Positions 1 to 7,525 of a DNA stretch of 64,000 nt are shown in pieces. Location of the stretch: the NCBI GenBank assembly GCA_040396955.1, contig JBBAWX010000008.1:1-64000 (forward strand), in the 5' to 3' direction. The translations under genes were made by a program, and so were the position numbers. This stretch comes from UBA965 sp040396955 (lineage in GTDB: Bacteria; Chloroflexota; Chloroflexia; Chloroflexales; Roseiflexaceae). The notes beneath the pieces are model-generated. The model made no database searches. It saw only the letters and a list, made by a program, of their open reading frames with translations, and was not told where the DNA came from. Every line of letters begins with the position of its first letter. Position 1 is the stretch's first letter.

Positions 1-123
1 TGGGTGAAATCGCTGTTGGCTACGTATCTGTAGGATTACGATTGCAGGCGTAGTGCATCTGTAGCCGGCATTCATCCGTATACGGTGGTAGGGTAATTGA
101 CCAAGCATTTCCACCGAGGGCGC
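1..123. other. Left edge, upstream flank of the first gene
   Basis: No complete gene fits here. Two short open frames run in from the left edge on the plus strand and stop at 31-33 and 51-53; either could be the tail of a gene outside the window. A GAGGG ribosome-binding sequence at 116-120 belongs to the methyltransferase that follows. No hairpin terminator is visible before it, so the following operon may begin outside the window. Confidence 0.3.
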
Positions 124-972
124 ATGAATAGTCGTGATATACGGGTGCAAAACCAGCGTTCGTGGGATGCCGTGGTCTCGGCGCATGTGAGTCATCACCG
201 TGATGTGCCCGGGTTTTTGCGCCAGGGCGGTAGTTCACTTTTCCCCGAAGAGCTGGCGTTGCTCGGCGACATCAAGCAGCAGCGGGTGGTGCACATGTTG
301 TGCAACGCCGGCCTCGACACGCTCAGCCTGGCCAATCACGGTGCCATTGTCCACGGAGTCGATATTAGCGGCGTGGCCATTGCGCAGGCGCAGGCCTGGG
401 CCACTGCAAGTGGGATTGATGCCACGTTTGAGCAGGCCGATATTTATGATTGGTTGGCTGGCACGCCGTTGCGCTTTGATCGCGCCTATACCGGCTATGG
501 TGCCATTTGCTGGCTCCCCGATTTGGCCGAGTGGGCTCAGGGTGTGGCGCGCATCCTCACGCCAGGCGGGCGTTTTGTGCTGATGGAGTTCCACCCTTTT
601 TCCAATATGTTCGATGGCAATTACCGCTTGATGCGCGACTATCCGCAGGCTGGGCGGTCGTTGACACTCCATGGTATCGACGATTATGTGGCGCACTCCG
701 ACGGAGGCTTGACGCCGACCGGATTTGTGGATGGCGTGCGTGATTTTACTAATACTGAGCCGTGTACGCTCTTTCAATGGGGTGTGGGCGAGGTGATTAC
801 GGCATTGGCTCAGGCTGGTCTGATTATCGAGTCGGTGCAGGAGTATTGTTTTAGCAACGGTGAGCGGCCATTTGCAGACATGGTCGCCGAATCGGGACGG
901 CGGATGGTTACCCCACCACATCTTCCACGCTTTCCGCTGTTGTACGGCATTGCCGCGCGGAAAGGAGCATGA
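124..972 (+). CDS. Class I SAM-dependent methyltransferase
   Basis: A 282-residue protein with a Rossmann-type SAM-binding fold. Motif I is the variant HMLCNAGLDTLSLA rather than the usual glycine-rich loop, followed by an acidic strand end (GVDISGVAI) and a post-motif LTPGGRFVLMEFHPF segment, typical of small-molecule methyltransferases. The ATG at 124 is preferred over an upstream in-frame TTG at 97 because GAGGG lies just before it. It is first of six genes packed almost without gaps (the next starts 3 bp after its stop), all but it related to pteridine, riboflavin or sugar-transfer chemistry. It therefore probably methylates an intermediate or the product of that pathway. The substrate is not identifiable from the sequence. 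Confidence 0.85.
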   Translation: MNSRDIRVQNQRSWDAVVSAHVSHHRDVPGFLRQGGSSLFPEELALLGDIKQQRVVHMLCNAGLDTLSLANHGAIVHGVDISGVAIAQAQAWATASGIDATFEQADIYDWLAGTPLRFDRAYTGYGAICWLPDLAEWAQGVARILTPGGRFVLMEFHPFSNMFDGNYRLMRDYPQAGRSLTLHGIDDYVAHSDGGLTPTGFVDGVRDFTNTEPCTLFQWGVGEVITALAQAGLIIESVQEYCFSNGERPFADMVAESGRRMVTPPHLPRFPLLYGIAARKGA

Positions 973-975
973 CGC

Positions 976-1338
976 ATGGATCGGATTTTGTTGGAGGGGA
1001 TGCAGTTTGTGGGCTATCACGGCACACGACCTGAGGAGAGCACGCTGGGGCAACGCTTTGAGGTGGATGTCACGGTCGGTGCCGACTTGGCAGCGGCAGC
1101 TACTGCCGATGATTTGACATTGGGCATCGACTATTCGCGCTTTCACGATATCGCCAAAGCCGTAGTAACGGGGCCACCCCTCAAGTTGACCGAGGCTGTG
1201 GCCGAGCGCATCGCTCAGCATATTTTGCACCAAGAGCCGGCCGTGTATTGGGTGCAGGTCAAAGTCAAAAAACCGAACGTGCGCCTGTCCGACACGGTGC
1301 TGGCCGGTTCGACCGTCATCATTGAGCGCCACCGATGA
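976..1338 (+). CDS. folB: Dihydroneopterin aldolase family protein
   Basis: A 120-residue T-fold protein matching FolB in length and pattern: N-terminal MDRILLEGMQFVGYHG, then the acidic substrate-anchoring region (RPEES) and the C-terminal VKVKKPNVRL segment holding the conserved catalytic lysine. FolB cleaves 7,8-dihydroneopterin to 6-hydroxymethyl-dihydropterin and glycolaldehyde in folate synthesis. Here it sits 3 bp after a methyltransferase and overlaps the next gene (RibD-type reductase) by an ATGA junction, with no other folate gene nearby. It may serve ordinary folate synthesis or a modified pterin pathway encoded by the cluster; the sequence alone does not decide. Confidence 0.9.
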   Translation: MDRILLEGMQFVGYHGTRPEESTLGQRFEVDVTVGADLAAAATADDLTLGIDYSRFHDIAKAVVTGPPLKLTEAVAERIAQHILHQEPAVYWVQVKVKKPNVRLSDTVLAGSTVIIERHR

Positions 1339-2000
1339 TGCGCCCGCGAGTGACGGTGGCCTATGCGCAGACCCTCGACGGGTGCGTGGCTGCCGCCGAC
1401 GGCACTTCGCGCTGGATTAGTGGCCCGCAATCGCTCGTGCGCACCCATCAGCTCCGCGCCGCCCACCACGCCATTTTGGTGGGTATTGGCACGGTTTTGG
1501 CCGATGATCCGCAGCTGACCGTGCGTCTGTGTGTGGGGCAGAGCCCCATTCGTGTGGTACTTGACAGTCACCTCCGTATGCCGCTGACGGCGCAGATCGT
1601 AGCCACTGCATCTCAAACTCCCACGTGGGCGCTCCATGCATCTGGGGTGGTGCCGAGCACCCGTGCGGCACTGATGGCGGCCGGTGTGCGCTGTTTGCAG
1701 GTGCCCGAGCAGCCGGGTGGTGGCCTTGATTTGGGTGCGGCGCTCGCAGTGCTGGTCAATGCTGGGGTCATGTCGTTGATGGTTGAGGGTGGGCAGCGCG
1801 TGTTGACAGCCGTGATGCGCGAGCGCCTCGTTGATCGGGTGGCGTTGACCATTGCCCCCAAGTGGGTGGGGAGCGGTACCCCGGCGTTGCTCGATATTGG
1901 CGTCGCGACGATGGCACAGGCGCTCACGTTGCGCACCAGCCATTTTTCGCAGTGCGGTGATGATATATGGCTCGAAGGGGAGTGTGGCGATGCACAGTGA
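1335..2000 (+). CDS. RibD C-terminal-type pyrimidine reductase
   Basis: A 221-residue protein consisting only of the RibD_C (DHFR-like) reductase domain: RVTVAYAQTLDGCVAA at the N terminus, SRWISG, a GIGTVLADDPQLTVR nucleotide loop, and VEGGQRVL near the C terminus. The deaminase domain of bifunctional RibD is absent, as in archaeal and fungal enzymes that reduce 2,5-diamino-6-ribosylamino-pyrimidinone phosphate before deamination. That substrate is the product of GTP cyclohydrolase II, whose gene lies convergent at 4407-4991. Translational coupling on both sides (ATGA with folB, 11-bp overlap with the MDR gene) ties it to the cluster. Role in riboflavin or in a dedicated pathway is undecided. 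Confidence 0.8.
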   Translation: MMRPRVTVAYAQTLDGCVAAADGTSRWISGPQSLVRTHQLRAAHHAILVGIGTVLADDPQLTVRLCVGQSPIRVVLDSHLRMPLTAQIVATASQTPTWALHASGVVPSTRAALMAAGVRCLQVPEQPGGGLDLGAALAVLVNAGVMSLMVEGGQRVLTAVMRERLVDRVALTIAPKWVGSGTPALLDIGVATMAQALTLRTSHFSQCGDDIWLEGECGDAQ

Positions 2001-3018
2001 GGCCCAGGCTGTCTGGATGTTGGCACCGAGGCAGGTCGTGGTGCGCTCTGATGAGCTTCCTGCGCTCCCTGCCGATCAGGTGTGTGTGCGCGCCCGGTGG
2101 TCGGCGATAAGCCAGGGCACCGAAATGCTGGTCTATCGTGGCCAAGTGGCCCCAGATATGGCCCTCGATTTACCCACGTTTCAGGGCAGTTTCGCCTTTC
2201 CCATTAAATACGGATATGCGCTGGTGGGTGTGGTCGAGGCAATCGGCGATGCGGTAACGACGGTGGCCGTCGGTGATGCCGTGTTTGTGCTCCACCCGCA
2301 TCAAGACGTGTGTCATGTGCCGGTGTCGCTGGTAAAAAAAATCCCTGCCACGGTGCCATTGCCTGCAGCCGTGCTGGCTGCCAACATGGAGACCGCCATC
2401 AACATCGTGCTTGATGCGCACCCCCGCCTCGGCGAGTGTGTGGTGGTGGTCGGATTGGGGATCGTGGGGATGCTGGTGGCCTGGTTGCTCCAGCGCCATC
2501 CGGTGCAGGTGCTGGCCGTTGATGTCAGTGCCTATCGGCGTCAGTTAGCCACGCAGCTGGGTGTGGCGCAGGTGTGTCACCCTGATGACGTGGCGGCTTT
2601 TTTGGCGGGGCATACGCATGAGCGTGGTGCAGATGCGGTCATCGAGGTCAGCGGTAACCCGCAGGCCTTGGCCAGGAGTACGGCCTGGCTGGCACAAGAA
2701 GGGCGGGTCGTGGTGGCCTCGTGGTACGGCACCAAGGCGGTCACCCTTGATCTGGGAAGTCATTTTCATCGGCGCCGGTTGCAGCTGATTTCGAGCCAAG
2801 TCGGGCATTTGCCGGCTGTACTCGGGCCGCGGTGGGACAGCGAGCGGCGTATGCAGTTGGTTTGGCAGATGCTGGCCGACATTCCGTTTCACGAAGTCTT
2901 GACACACACGTTTGCCTTTACCGACGCCGCTCAGGCCTATGCGCAACTCGATGCTGCGCAGGTGCCGATGATGCAGGTGGTGTTTGACTATGCATCAAAA
3001 GGAGATGCCGATGTTTGA
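1990..3018 (+). CDS. Zinc-less MDR dehydrogenase, BchC-like
   Basis: A 342-residue medium-chain dehydrogenase/reductase. The Rossmann segment is clear (VVVVGLGIVGMLVAW, then an acidic VDVS strand end binding NAD(P)). The usual catalytic-zinc cysteine is replaced: the loop reads SAISQGTEM where zinc ADHs have CGTD, and the four structural cysteines are missing. This pattern is shared by BchC-type and cyclitol dehydrogenase-like proteins. The start at 1990 follows GAAGGGGAG and overlaps the preceding reductase gene by 11 bp; longer in-frame starts lie inside that gene. It probably performs an oxidation or reduction on a sugar or side chain in the pterin-like pathway. A related zinc-less MDR is encoded at 40913-41941. 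Confidence 0.8.
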   Translation: MHSEAQAVWMLAPRQVVVRSDELPALPADQVCVRARWSAISQGTEMLVYRGQVAPDMALDLPTFQGSFAFPIKYGYALVGVVEAIGDAVTTVAVGDAVFVLHPHQDVCHVPVSLVKKIPATVPLPAAVLAANMETAINIVLDAHPRLGECVVVVGLGIVGMLVAWLLQRHPVQVLAVDVSAYRRQLATQLGVAQVCHPDDVAAFLAGHTHERGADAVIEVSGNPQALARSTAWLAQEGRVVVASWYGTKAVTLDLGSHFHRRRLQLISSQVGHLPAVLGPRWDSERRMQLVWQMLADIPFHEVLTHTFAFTDAAQAYAQLDAAQVPMMQVVFDYASKGDADV

Positions 3019-3391
3019 AGTGGGAGTTGTGGCACAGTTTGAGGCCGCACATCGCCTTGTCGGCGATTTTGGACCGGCACAGCGCATGCACGGACACACG
3101 TACCGGGTCGAAGCGGTGGTGGTTGGTCGGCACCTGCAGGCCGATGGCACGTTGTTTGATATCACCCGCCTGCAGGCCGCCGTGCAACAGGTGGTTGCTA
3201 CCCTGCACTACCAAAATCTCGACGAGGTGCCTGGTCTCAATGCTCGCAATACGACCGCCGAAGTCGTGGCCGAATTTGTGGCAACCCAGGTCGCCCCCGC
3301 CCTTCAGCACCTCGGCTTGACCCAGCTTCGGGTGGCAATCTGGGAGTCGGCACAGGCCTGGGCCGCCTATACCTGTGAGCTTGAGCCATGA
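3011..3391 (+). CDS. PTPS/QueD-like T-fold protein lacking catalytic residues
   Basis: A 126-residue protein of the 6-pyruvoyl-tetrahydropterin synthase/QueD family: FEAAHRL, HGHTYRVEAVVVG, LHYQNLDEVPGLN and a final WES. The three zinc ligands are kept (His14, His27, His29), as is the glutamate that anchors the pterin ring (Glu112). By alignment with E. coli QueD from memory, the catalytic Cys is Ala23, and the Asp/His pair is His66/Tyr67. The normal PTPS or carboxy-tetrahydropterin reaction is therefore unlikely, while pterin binding is plausible. The ATG at 3011 follows AAAAGGAG; it overlaps the MDR gene by 8 bp and joins the glycosyltransferase by ATGA. A Streptomyces coelicolor PTPS homolog without the triad (SCO6650) is known to me from the literature. 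Confidence 0.85.
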   Translation: MFEVGVVAQFEAAHRLVGDFGPAQRMHGHTYRVEAVVVGRHLQADGTLFDITRLQAAVQQVVATLHYQNLDEVPGLNARNTTAEVVAEFVATQVAPALQHLGLTQLRVAIWESAQAWAAYTCELEP

Positions 3392-4410
3392 AGGTGGCCA
3401 TGCTCACGGTTGGCGACATAGCCCGCAAAACGGGTGGCTACCTCTATCACGCCCACGTCTATCCGGTGTTGGCCGAGCAGGGCATCGACGTGACCGATGT
3501 GGTGCTGAGTGCCGCAGATGTGGTCGCCCAACGTCACGCCCAGGTCGATGTCGATGTGGCTGCCTACGATGTGCTGATGGTCGATGCGTTGGCACGGACG
3601 GCCGTGGCACCGCACTTGGCATACTGGCAACGTCACAAACCGGTGGTTGCCATGGTGCACGAGTTGCCATCGGTGGCCACTGGTGTCGATGCCGCCGATG
3701 AGGCACCGTTGCTCGATGCCGATATTTTGATTGCGGTCAGTGCCGATGGGCGCCAGCGGTTGTGTGACCGGGGCGTGGCCGCCGAGCGCATTGTGGTGGC
3801 ACCCCCTGGATGTGATCGCCTCGGCCCACCACCGCCCGCACAACCAACGCAGCCGCCGGCCGTGATTTGTGTGGCGCAGTGGATTCCACGCAAGGGCCTT
3901 GATGTGCTGTTGCCCGCATGGCAAGCGTTGGCACACCCGACTGCGGTGTTGCATCTGTATGGAGAAACGCACGCAGATCCCGCATATACGCAGCACATCG
4001 AGCTCCTCGTGCAGACTGCCCAACAACACGGAGCCCAAGTGGTGGTGCATGGGTGTGTCGCTGATGCGCAGATTGTGCAGGCGTATGCGTCGGCCACCTG
4101 TTTGGTGTTGCCGAGTCGCTTCGAGGGCTATGGCATGGTGTTCGCAGAGGCCTTGTGGGCCGGAGTCCCCGTGGTGGCGTGTGATGTGGGGCCGGTGGCG
4201 CAGATTGTGGCTGATGCCGGTATCGTGGTGCCGGTAGATGATGGCGTAGCACTGACAGAGGCGCTCCACCGCATGCTCAATCCAACCACTCAGCGTGTGC
4301 TACACCAGGCCGCCATGCGCCGCAGGGAGGCATTGCCGCGCTGGCGCGATACCGCGCAGCTGTGGGGTGATGCGTTACACGGCGCTATCAAAGGGCATCG
4401 TAGTCTTTAG
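3388..4410 (+). CDS. Family 4 glycosyltransferase
   Basis: A 340-residue GT-B glycosyltransferase. The N-terminal domain starts MKVAMLTVGDIARKTGG. The C-terminal half has the nucleotide-sugar site: PRKGLDVLLPAW, then the EX7E motif in SRFEGYGMVFAEAL, then GVPVVACDVGPV. It is the last gene of the six-gene run, coupled to the PTPS-like gene by ATGA, so its acceptor is probably the pathway product, by analogy with known pterin glycosides. This is inference from context, not from the fold. It converges with, and overlaps by 4 bp, the GTP cyclohydrolase II gene on the other strand; no terminator separates the two. Confidence 0.85.
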   Translation: MKVAMLTVGDIARKTGGYLYHAHVYPVLAEQGIDVTDVVLSAADVVAQRHAQVDVDVAAYDVLMVDALARTAVAPHLAYWQRHKPVVAMVHELPSVATGVDAADEAPLLDADILIAVSADGRQRLCDRGVAAERIVVAPPGCDRLGPPPPAQPTQPPAVICVAQWIPRKGLDVLLPAWQALAHPTAVLHLYGETHADPAYTQHIELLVQTAQQHGAQVVVHGCVADAQIVQAYASATCLVLPSRFEGYGMVFAEALWAGVPVVACDVGPVAQIVADAGIVVPVDDGVALTEALHRMLNPTTQRVLHQAAMRRREALPRWRDTAQLWGDALHGAIKGHRSL

Positions 4411-4991
4411 TCGTTGGGGGCGTTGAATTCGAGCAGGTGACCCATGCGCTCTTTTTTGGTGACCAAGTAGTCGTGATTGATGGGGTTGCTGGCTATCTGA
4501 ATAGCTTCGCGGCTTACCACTTCGATACCACTGCTGTTCAATGCGGCAATTTTGCTGGGGTTGTTGGTCAGCAGACGGACGCGCGTAATGCCGAGAAATG
4601 CAATGATTTGCATGGCTAGATCGTAGTCACGCATGTCGTCAGGGAGCCCCAGTGCTCGATTGGCGTCGACCGTGTCGAGCCCGGTCTCTTGGAGGGCGTA
4701 GGCCTTGATTTTGTTCACAAGGCCGATGCCCCGCCCTTCTTGGCGCAGGTACAACAAGAGCCCGCACCCGTCAGCTTGGATGCGCTCGAGAGCGGCATCG
4801 AGCTGATCACCGCAATCACACTTGGTCGACCCAAACACATCACCGGTGAGGCACTCGGAGTGCAAACGGATGAGTGGGGCGCTTTGGGCCACGTCTCCAA
4901 CCCATAATGCCACGTTGTCACCAGTAAATACAGCCATATGAAAGACACCGTACTTGGTGGGAAGTATCGTCTGAGCAAGCGGTTCGATCAT
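4407..4991 (-). CDS. ribA: GTP cyclohydrolase II
   Basis: A 194-residue single-domain GTP cyclohydrolase II, without the DHBP synthase domain of bifunctional RibBA. Zinc ligands are Cys47 (HSECLTG), Cys58 and Cys60 (KCDCG). The catalytic LLYLRQEGRGIGL and LLTNNP segments are intact. Tyr98 in KIKAYALQ matches the tyrosine reported to decide between full hydrolysis and release of the formylated intermediate in Streptomyces homologs, so the normal diamino-pyrimidinone product is predicted. The ATG at 4991 has AAAGGGA 7 bp upstream; an in-frame ATG at 5021 lies before it. It faces the pterin-like operon and could supply its first intermediate as well as riboflavin. Confidence 0.92.
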   Translation of the reverse strand: MIEPLAQTILPTKYGVFHMAVFTGDNVALWVGDVAQSAPLIRLHSECLTGDVFGSTKCDCGDQLDAALERIQADGCGLLLYLRQEGRGIGLVNKIKAYALQETGLDTVDANRALGLPDDMRDYDLAMQIIAFLGITRVRLLTNNPSKIAALNSSGIEVVSREAIQIASNPINHDYLVTKKERMGHLLEFNAPND

Positions 4992-5022
4992 GCGTATATC
5001 CCTTTCTTTTTGCAAAAACAAA

Positions 5023-5055
5023 CCACTCGTAGTACGAAATTTATACTACGAGTGG
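5023..5055 (-). terminator. Terminator of the DsbA-like gene
   Basis: A perfect 12-bp inverted repeat, CCACTCGTAGTA and TACTACGAGTGG, separated by 9 bases. On the minus strand it is followed by TTTGTTTTTG, the form of a rho-independent terminator. It lies between the DsbA-like gene and ribA and separates their transcripts. Confidence 0.8.
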
Positions 5056-5086
5056 ATGTATAGCACACAAAGGGTCTACCTACGCA

Positions 5087-5728
5087 CTATTGGACGGCAC
5101 AGGCCTCATCGATGGCTTGAAGCATGTATTCCACCGATTGTGCCCCGGAGACGGCCAAGCGTCGGTTGAAAATGAAAAATGGCACGCCGCTGATGCCGAG
5201 CTGGGCAGCCGTGGCCTGTGATCGGGTGACGATTTCGGCGAAGGCATCGGTGCTGAGGAGCTCGGCTACGTTGTCGGCTGGGAGCCCGACCCCCACGGCG
5301 ATGTCGCTGAGCGTGCCGTGATCGTTGATATCGGCCCCGTCACGGAAATAGGCGGTGTACAGCGCATCGGTGAGCGGCCAGGTGAGTTGATAGGTGCTTG
5401 CCAGCAAAATCAAGCGGTGGGCGTCACTGGTATTGGTGGTACACGGAATGGCGTCAAAGTTGAACGTCAAGCCCTCTTGAGTGGCTACTCCGGTCACATA
5501 ATCAAACATCTGCTTGACCTTGTCGGCACCACCGAATTTGGCCGCCATCTCGTCTGCCCATGGTTGGCCGGGTATGGCGTCCGGATTCAACATGAACGGG
5601 TGCCAATAGCGTTCAAAGGTTAGCTCGGGGCGGAGTTGCATGGCCTTGGCGAGACGAGCCCCTCCGATGACACACCATGGACACACCACATCGCTGAAAA
5701 TATCGACGGTGACGGTGGAATTCGACAT
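5087..5728 (-). CDS. DsbA family oxidoreductase, FrnE-like
   Basis: A 213-residue thioredoxin-fold protein. The N-terminal redox motif is CPWC (FSDVVCPWCVIG), and the C-terminal cis-proline motif is GISGVPFFIF. No signal peptide is visible, so this is a cytoplasmic 2-hydroxychromene isomerase/FrnE-like member rather than periplasmic DsbA. Such proteins act in thiol-disulfide exchange or oxidative stress; the partner is unknown. The start at 5728 (MSNSTVTV) fits the family N terminus; an in-frame ATG at 5755 adds nine unlikely residues. It is transcribed divergently from the DUF2726 gene across a region with several dyad repeats that could be operators. Confidence 0.85.
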   Translation of the reverse strand: MSNSTVTVDIFSDVVCPWCVIGGARLAKAMQLRPELTFERYWHPFMLNPDAIPGQPWADEMAAKFGGADKVKQMFDYVTGVATQEGLTFNFDAIPCTTNTSDAHRLILLASTYQLTWPLTDALYTAYFRDGADINDHGTLSDIAVGVGLPADNVAELLSTDAFAEIVTRSQATAAQLGISGVPFFIFNRRLAVSGAQSVEYMLQAIDEACAVQ

Positions 5729-5775
5729 TGCGAGACACTTCGCTTTCGCTATCAAAAATTACACTGTACGACACA

Positions 5776-5848
5776 ACTACCGCTATGGTAGCATGAATAT
5801 CAGATACTAGAAGCATACTACCGGTAGTACCACACACTACCAGTAGTA
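5776..5848. repeat. Cluster of dyad repeats between divergent genes
   Basis: Three related inverted repeats lie in the 145-bp divergent gap: CTACC-gctat-GGTAG near 5777-5791, the perfect palindrome ACTACCGGTAGT at 5817-5828, and ACTACCAGTAGT at 5836-5847. The last two start 19 bp apart, close to two helical turns. This looks like a tandem operator for a dimeric regulator controlling the DsbA-like gene, the DUF2726 gene or both. No regulator gene is adjacent. Confidence 0.5.
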
Positions 5849-5873
5849 CCGCGCTGAGAGGGAGGCCTCGTCT

Positions 5874-6452
5874 GTGGAGAGCGTGGTTGTACTGGTGGTG
5901 GCAACCCTCGGTTGTAGTGGGGTGCTGTTGATGGTGGTCGCCGTGGCTCTCAAAATGTACCGGCGCTGGCGTGTTGAGCAATCAGCGCCTTCATCGACAC
6001 CATCTGCGCGTTCCGATCGAACTCGGGTGTCCCCCGATGATTATCGGCTCGTTGGGCAACTGCTCACGGCCAATGAGCGGGTCTTTTATGCGGCACTCCG
6101 GCAGGCGCTCCCCGCAGGAATGGTCATCATGGTGCAAGTGGCACTCAACCGGGTGGTCGAGGTTCGCAATCCGTGGCGAGGAGACATCTGGCGTGATTCG
6201 CGGTGGAACCGGATTGCGCAAAAATCGTTGGATTTTGTGGTGATGCGCAGTGGTGATTCCCGCCCCGTGGTGGCCATTGAACTTGACGATGCTAGCCACG
6301 AACGCCCAGAGCGTCGGCGTCGTGACGAACTCCTTGATGCAGTGCTGGCCAGTGTTGGGCTCGCCATCATTCACCAACCGGTACTTCCCGTGTATGATAT
6401 CGACAGTCTACGAATGCGCCTACTCGGTTATGTGGAAGAAATACAGAGGTGA
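5874..6452 (+). CDS. Membrane-anchored DUF2726 protein
   Basis: A 192-residue protein with an N-terminal hydrophobic segment (about residues 4-26, VVVLVVATLGCSGVLLMVVAV) followed by basic residues, then a domain resembling DUF2726: LTANERVFYAALRQAL, FVVMRSGDSRPVVAIELDDASHE (quoted in part by motif), RRRRDELLDAVL. DUF2726 is related to restriction-endonuclease-like folds (acidic residue followed by hydrophobic E/D-x-D) and is poorly characterised. The start is GTG at 5874, preceded by GAGAGGGAGG. Its stop lies 2 bp before the amidohydrolase start, so the two are probably co-transcribed, though a functional link is not evident. Confidence 0.65.
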   Translation: MESVVVLVVATLGCSGVLLMVVAVALKMYRRWRVEQSAPSSTPSARSDRTRVSPDDYRLVGQLLTANERVFYAALRQALPAGMVIMVQVALNRVVEVRNPWRGDIWRDSRWNRIAQKSLDFVVMRSGDSRPVVAIELDDASHERPERRRRDELLDAVLASVGLAIIHQPVLPVYDIDSLRMRLLGYVEEIQR

Positions 6453-6454
6453 TC

Positions 6455-7495
6455 ATGGAACTACAACGCTACCGACCACGACCGCAACTTGTCACCAAGA
6501 CGACGACGATTCATCAGCCGCGCTATCCTGTCATTGATGCACACAACCATCTTGGCAGTTCATTTGGGGGTGGCTGGGATCAAAAGCCCGTCAGTGCGCT
6601 CATCGACGTGCTTGATCGTGCGCAGGTGCGCCTGCTCATCAATCTGGATGGTGGCTGGGGTGAAGATATTCTTGACCGGCACTTGGCGCATTTCGTCGAT
6701 GCCGCCCCCGAGCGCTTCCGGGTCTTTGCAGGGGTCGATTGGGCGGCATGGCCGCAGCACGGTGACGATTTCGGCGCATGGGCGGCGGAGCGTCTGCAGG
6801 CCCAAGTCGCGCGGGGTGCGACCGGCCTCAAGATCTGGAAGCCGTTCGGGTTGCATGTACGCGATCAACACGGTGTGCTGGTCAAGGTCGACGACACGCG
6901 ACTTGATCCGTTGTGGGCCATGGCCGGGCGCCTCAACATTCCCGTGTTGGTGCATGTGGCCGATCCGGTGGCATTTTTTGACCCCATCGACGCTCACAAC
7001 GAACGCTGGGAGGAGTTGCATGCTCACCCCGATTGGCAATTCCCGAGTCCGCCGTTCCCGGCATTTTTGGACATTCTCGAGGCGTTTAAGCGCACCACCC
7101 AGCGGCATGCGGGCACGGATTTTGTGATTGCGCATGTGGGTTGTTATGCCGAAAACATGGGCTGGGTGGCGCAATGGCTCGATGATTGCCCCAACGTGTA
7201 CATCGATTTTAGTGCGCGCATTGCCGAAGTTGGGCGTCAGCCGTACACGGCGCGCAAGTTTTTTATCACCTATGCCGACCGGATTTTGTTTGGCACCGAC
7301 ATGCCGGCCGATGTGGCCATGTATCAGCTCTACTACCGCTTTCTCGAAAGCGACGATGAGTACTTCCCGTATCACTTGGGCGATGTGCCGCCGCAGGGGC
7401 GTTGGCACATCTATGGGCTGTATCTGCCCGATGATGTGCTCCAGAAGATTTACTTCAAGAATGCCGAAAAAGTCATGTTGCGCCAAGGCATATAA
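6455..7495 (+). CDS. Amidohydrolase family TIM-barrel protein
   Basis: A 346-residue amidohydrolase-2-type protein. The first metal motif is VIDAHNHLG (HxH variant), later metal/catalytic positions are in LVHVADP, VIAHVGCYAEN and the terminal aspartate of LFGTDMPAD. Members hydrolyse or decarboxylate small acids such as hydroxy-benzoates and lactones. The ATG at 6455 follows AGAGGTG. It is followed after 30 bp by an MDR dehydrogenase and then a class III aminotransferase, a set suggesting catabolism of an amino- or hydroxy-acid, but the substrate cannot be read from sequence. Confidence 0.75.
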   Translation: MELQRYRPRPQLVTKTTTIHQPRYPVIDAHNHLGSSFGGGWDQKPVSALIDVLDRAQVRLLINLDGGWGEDILDRHLAHFVDAAPERFRVFAGVDWAAWPQHGDDFGAWAAERLQAQVARGATGLKIWKPFGLHVRDQHGVLVKVDDTRLDPLWAMAGRLNIPVLVHVADPVAFFDPIDAHNERWEELHAHPDWQFPSPPFPAFLDILEAFKRTTQRHAGTDFVIAHVGCYAENMGWVAQWLDDCPNVYIDFSARIAEVGRQPYTARKFFITYADRILFGTDMPADVAMYQLYYRFLESDDEYFPYHLGDVPPQGRWHIYGLYLPDDVLQKIYFKNAEKVMLRQGI

Positions 7496-7525
7496 GGTGC
7501 TTGAACAGCAAGGGAGAAGACGCAG

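Noticed and set aside
235..1332. Long open frame (365 codons) on the minus strand opposite the methyltransferase and folB
   Set aside because: It lies fully antisense to two well-recognised proteins, has no ribosome-binding site, and its translation resembles no family. Long antisense frames are common in this GC-rich sequence.
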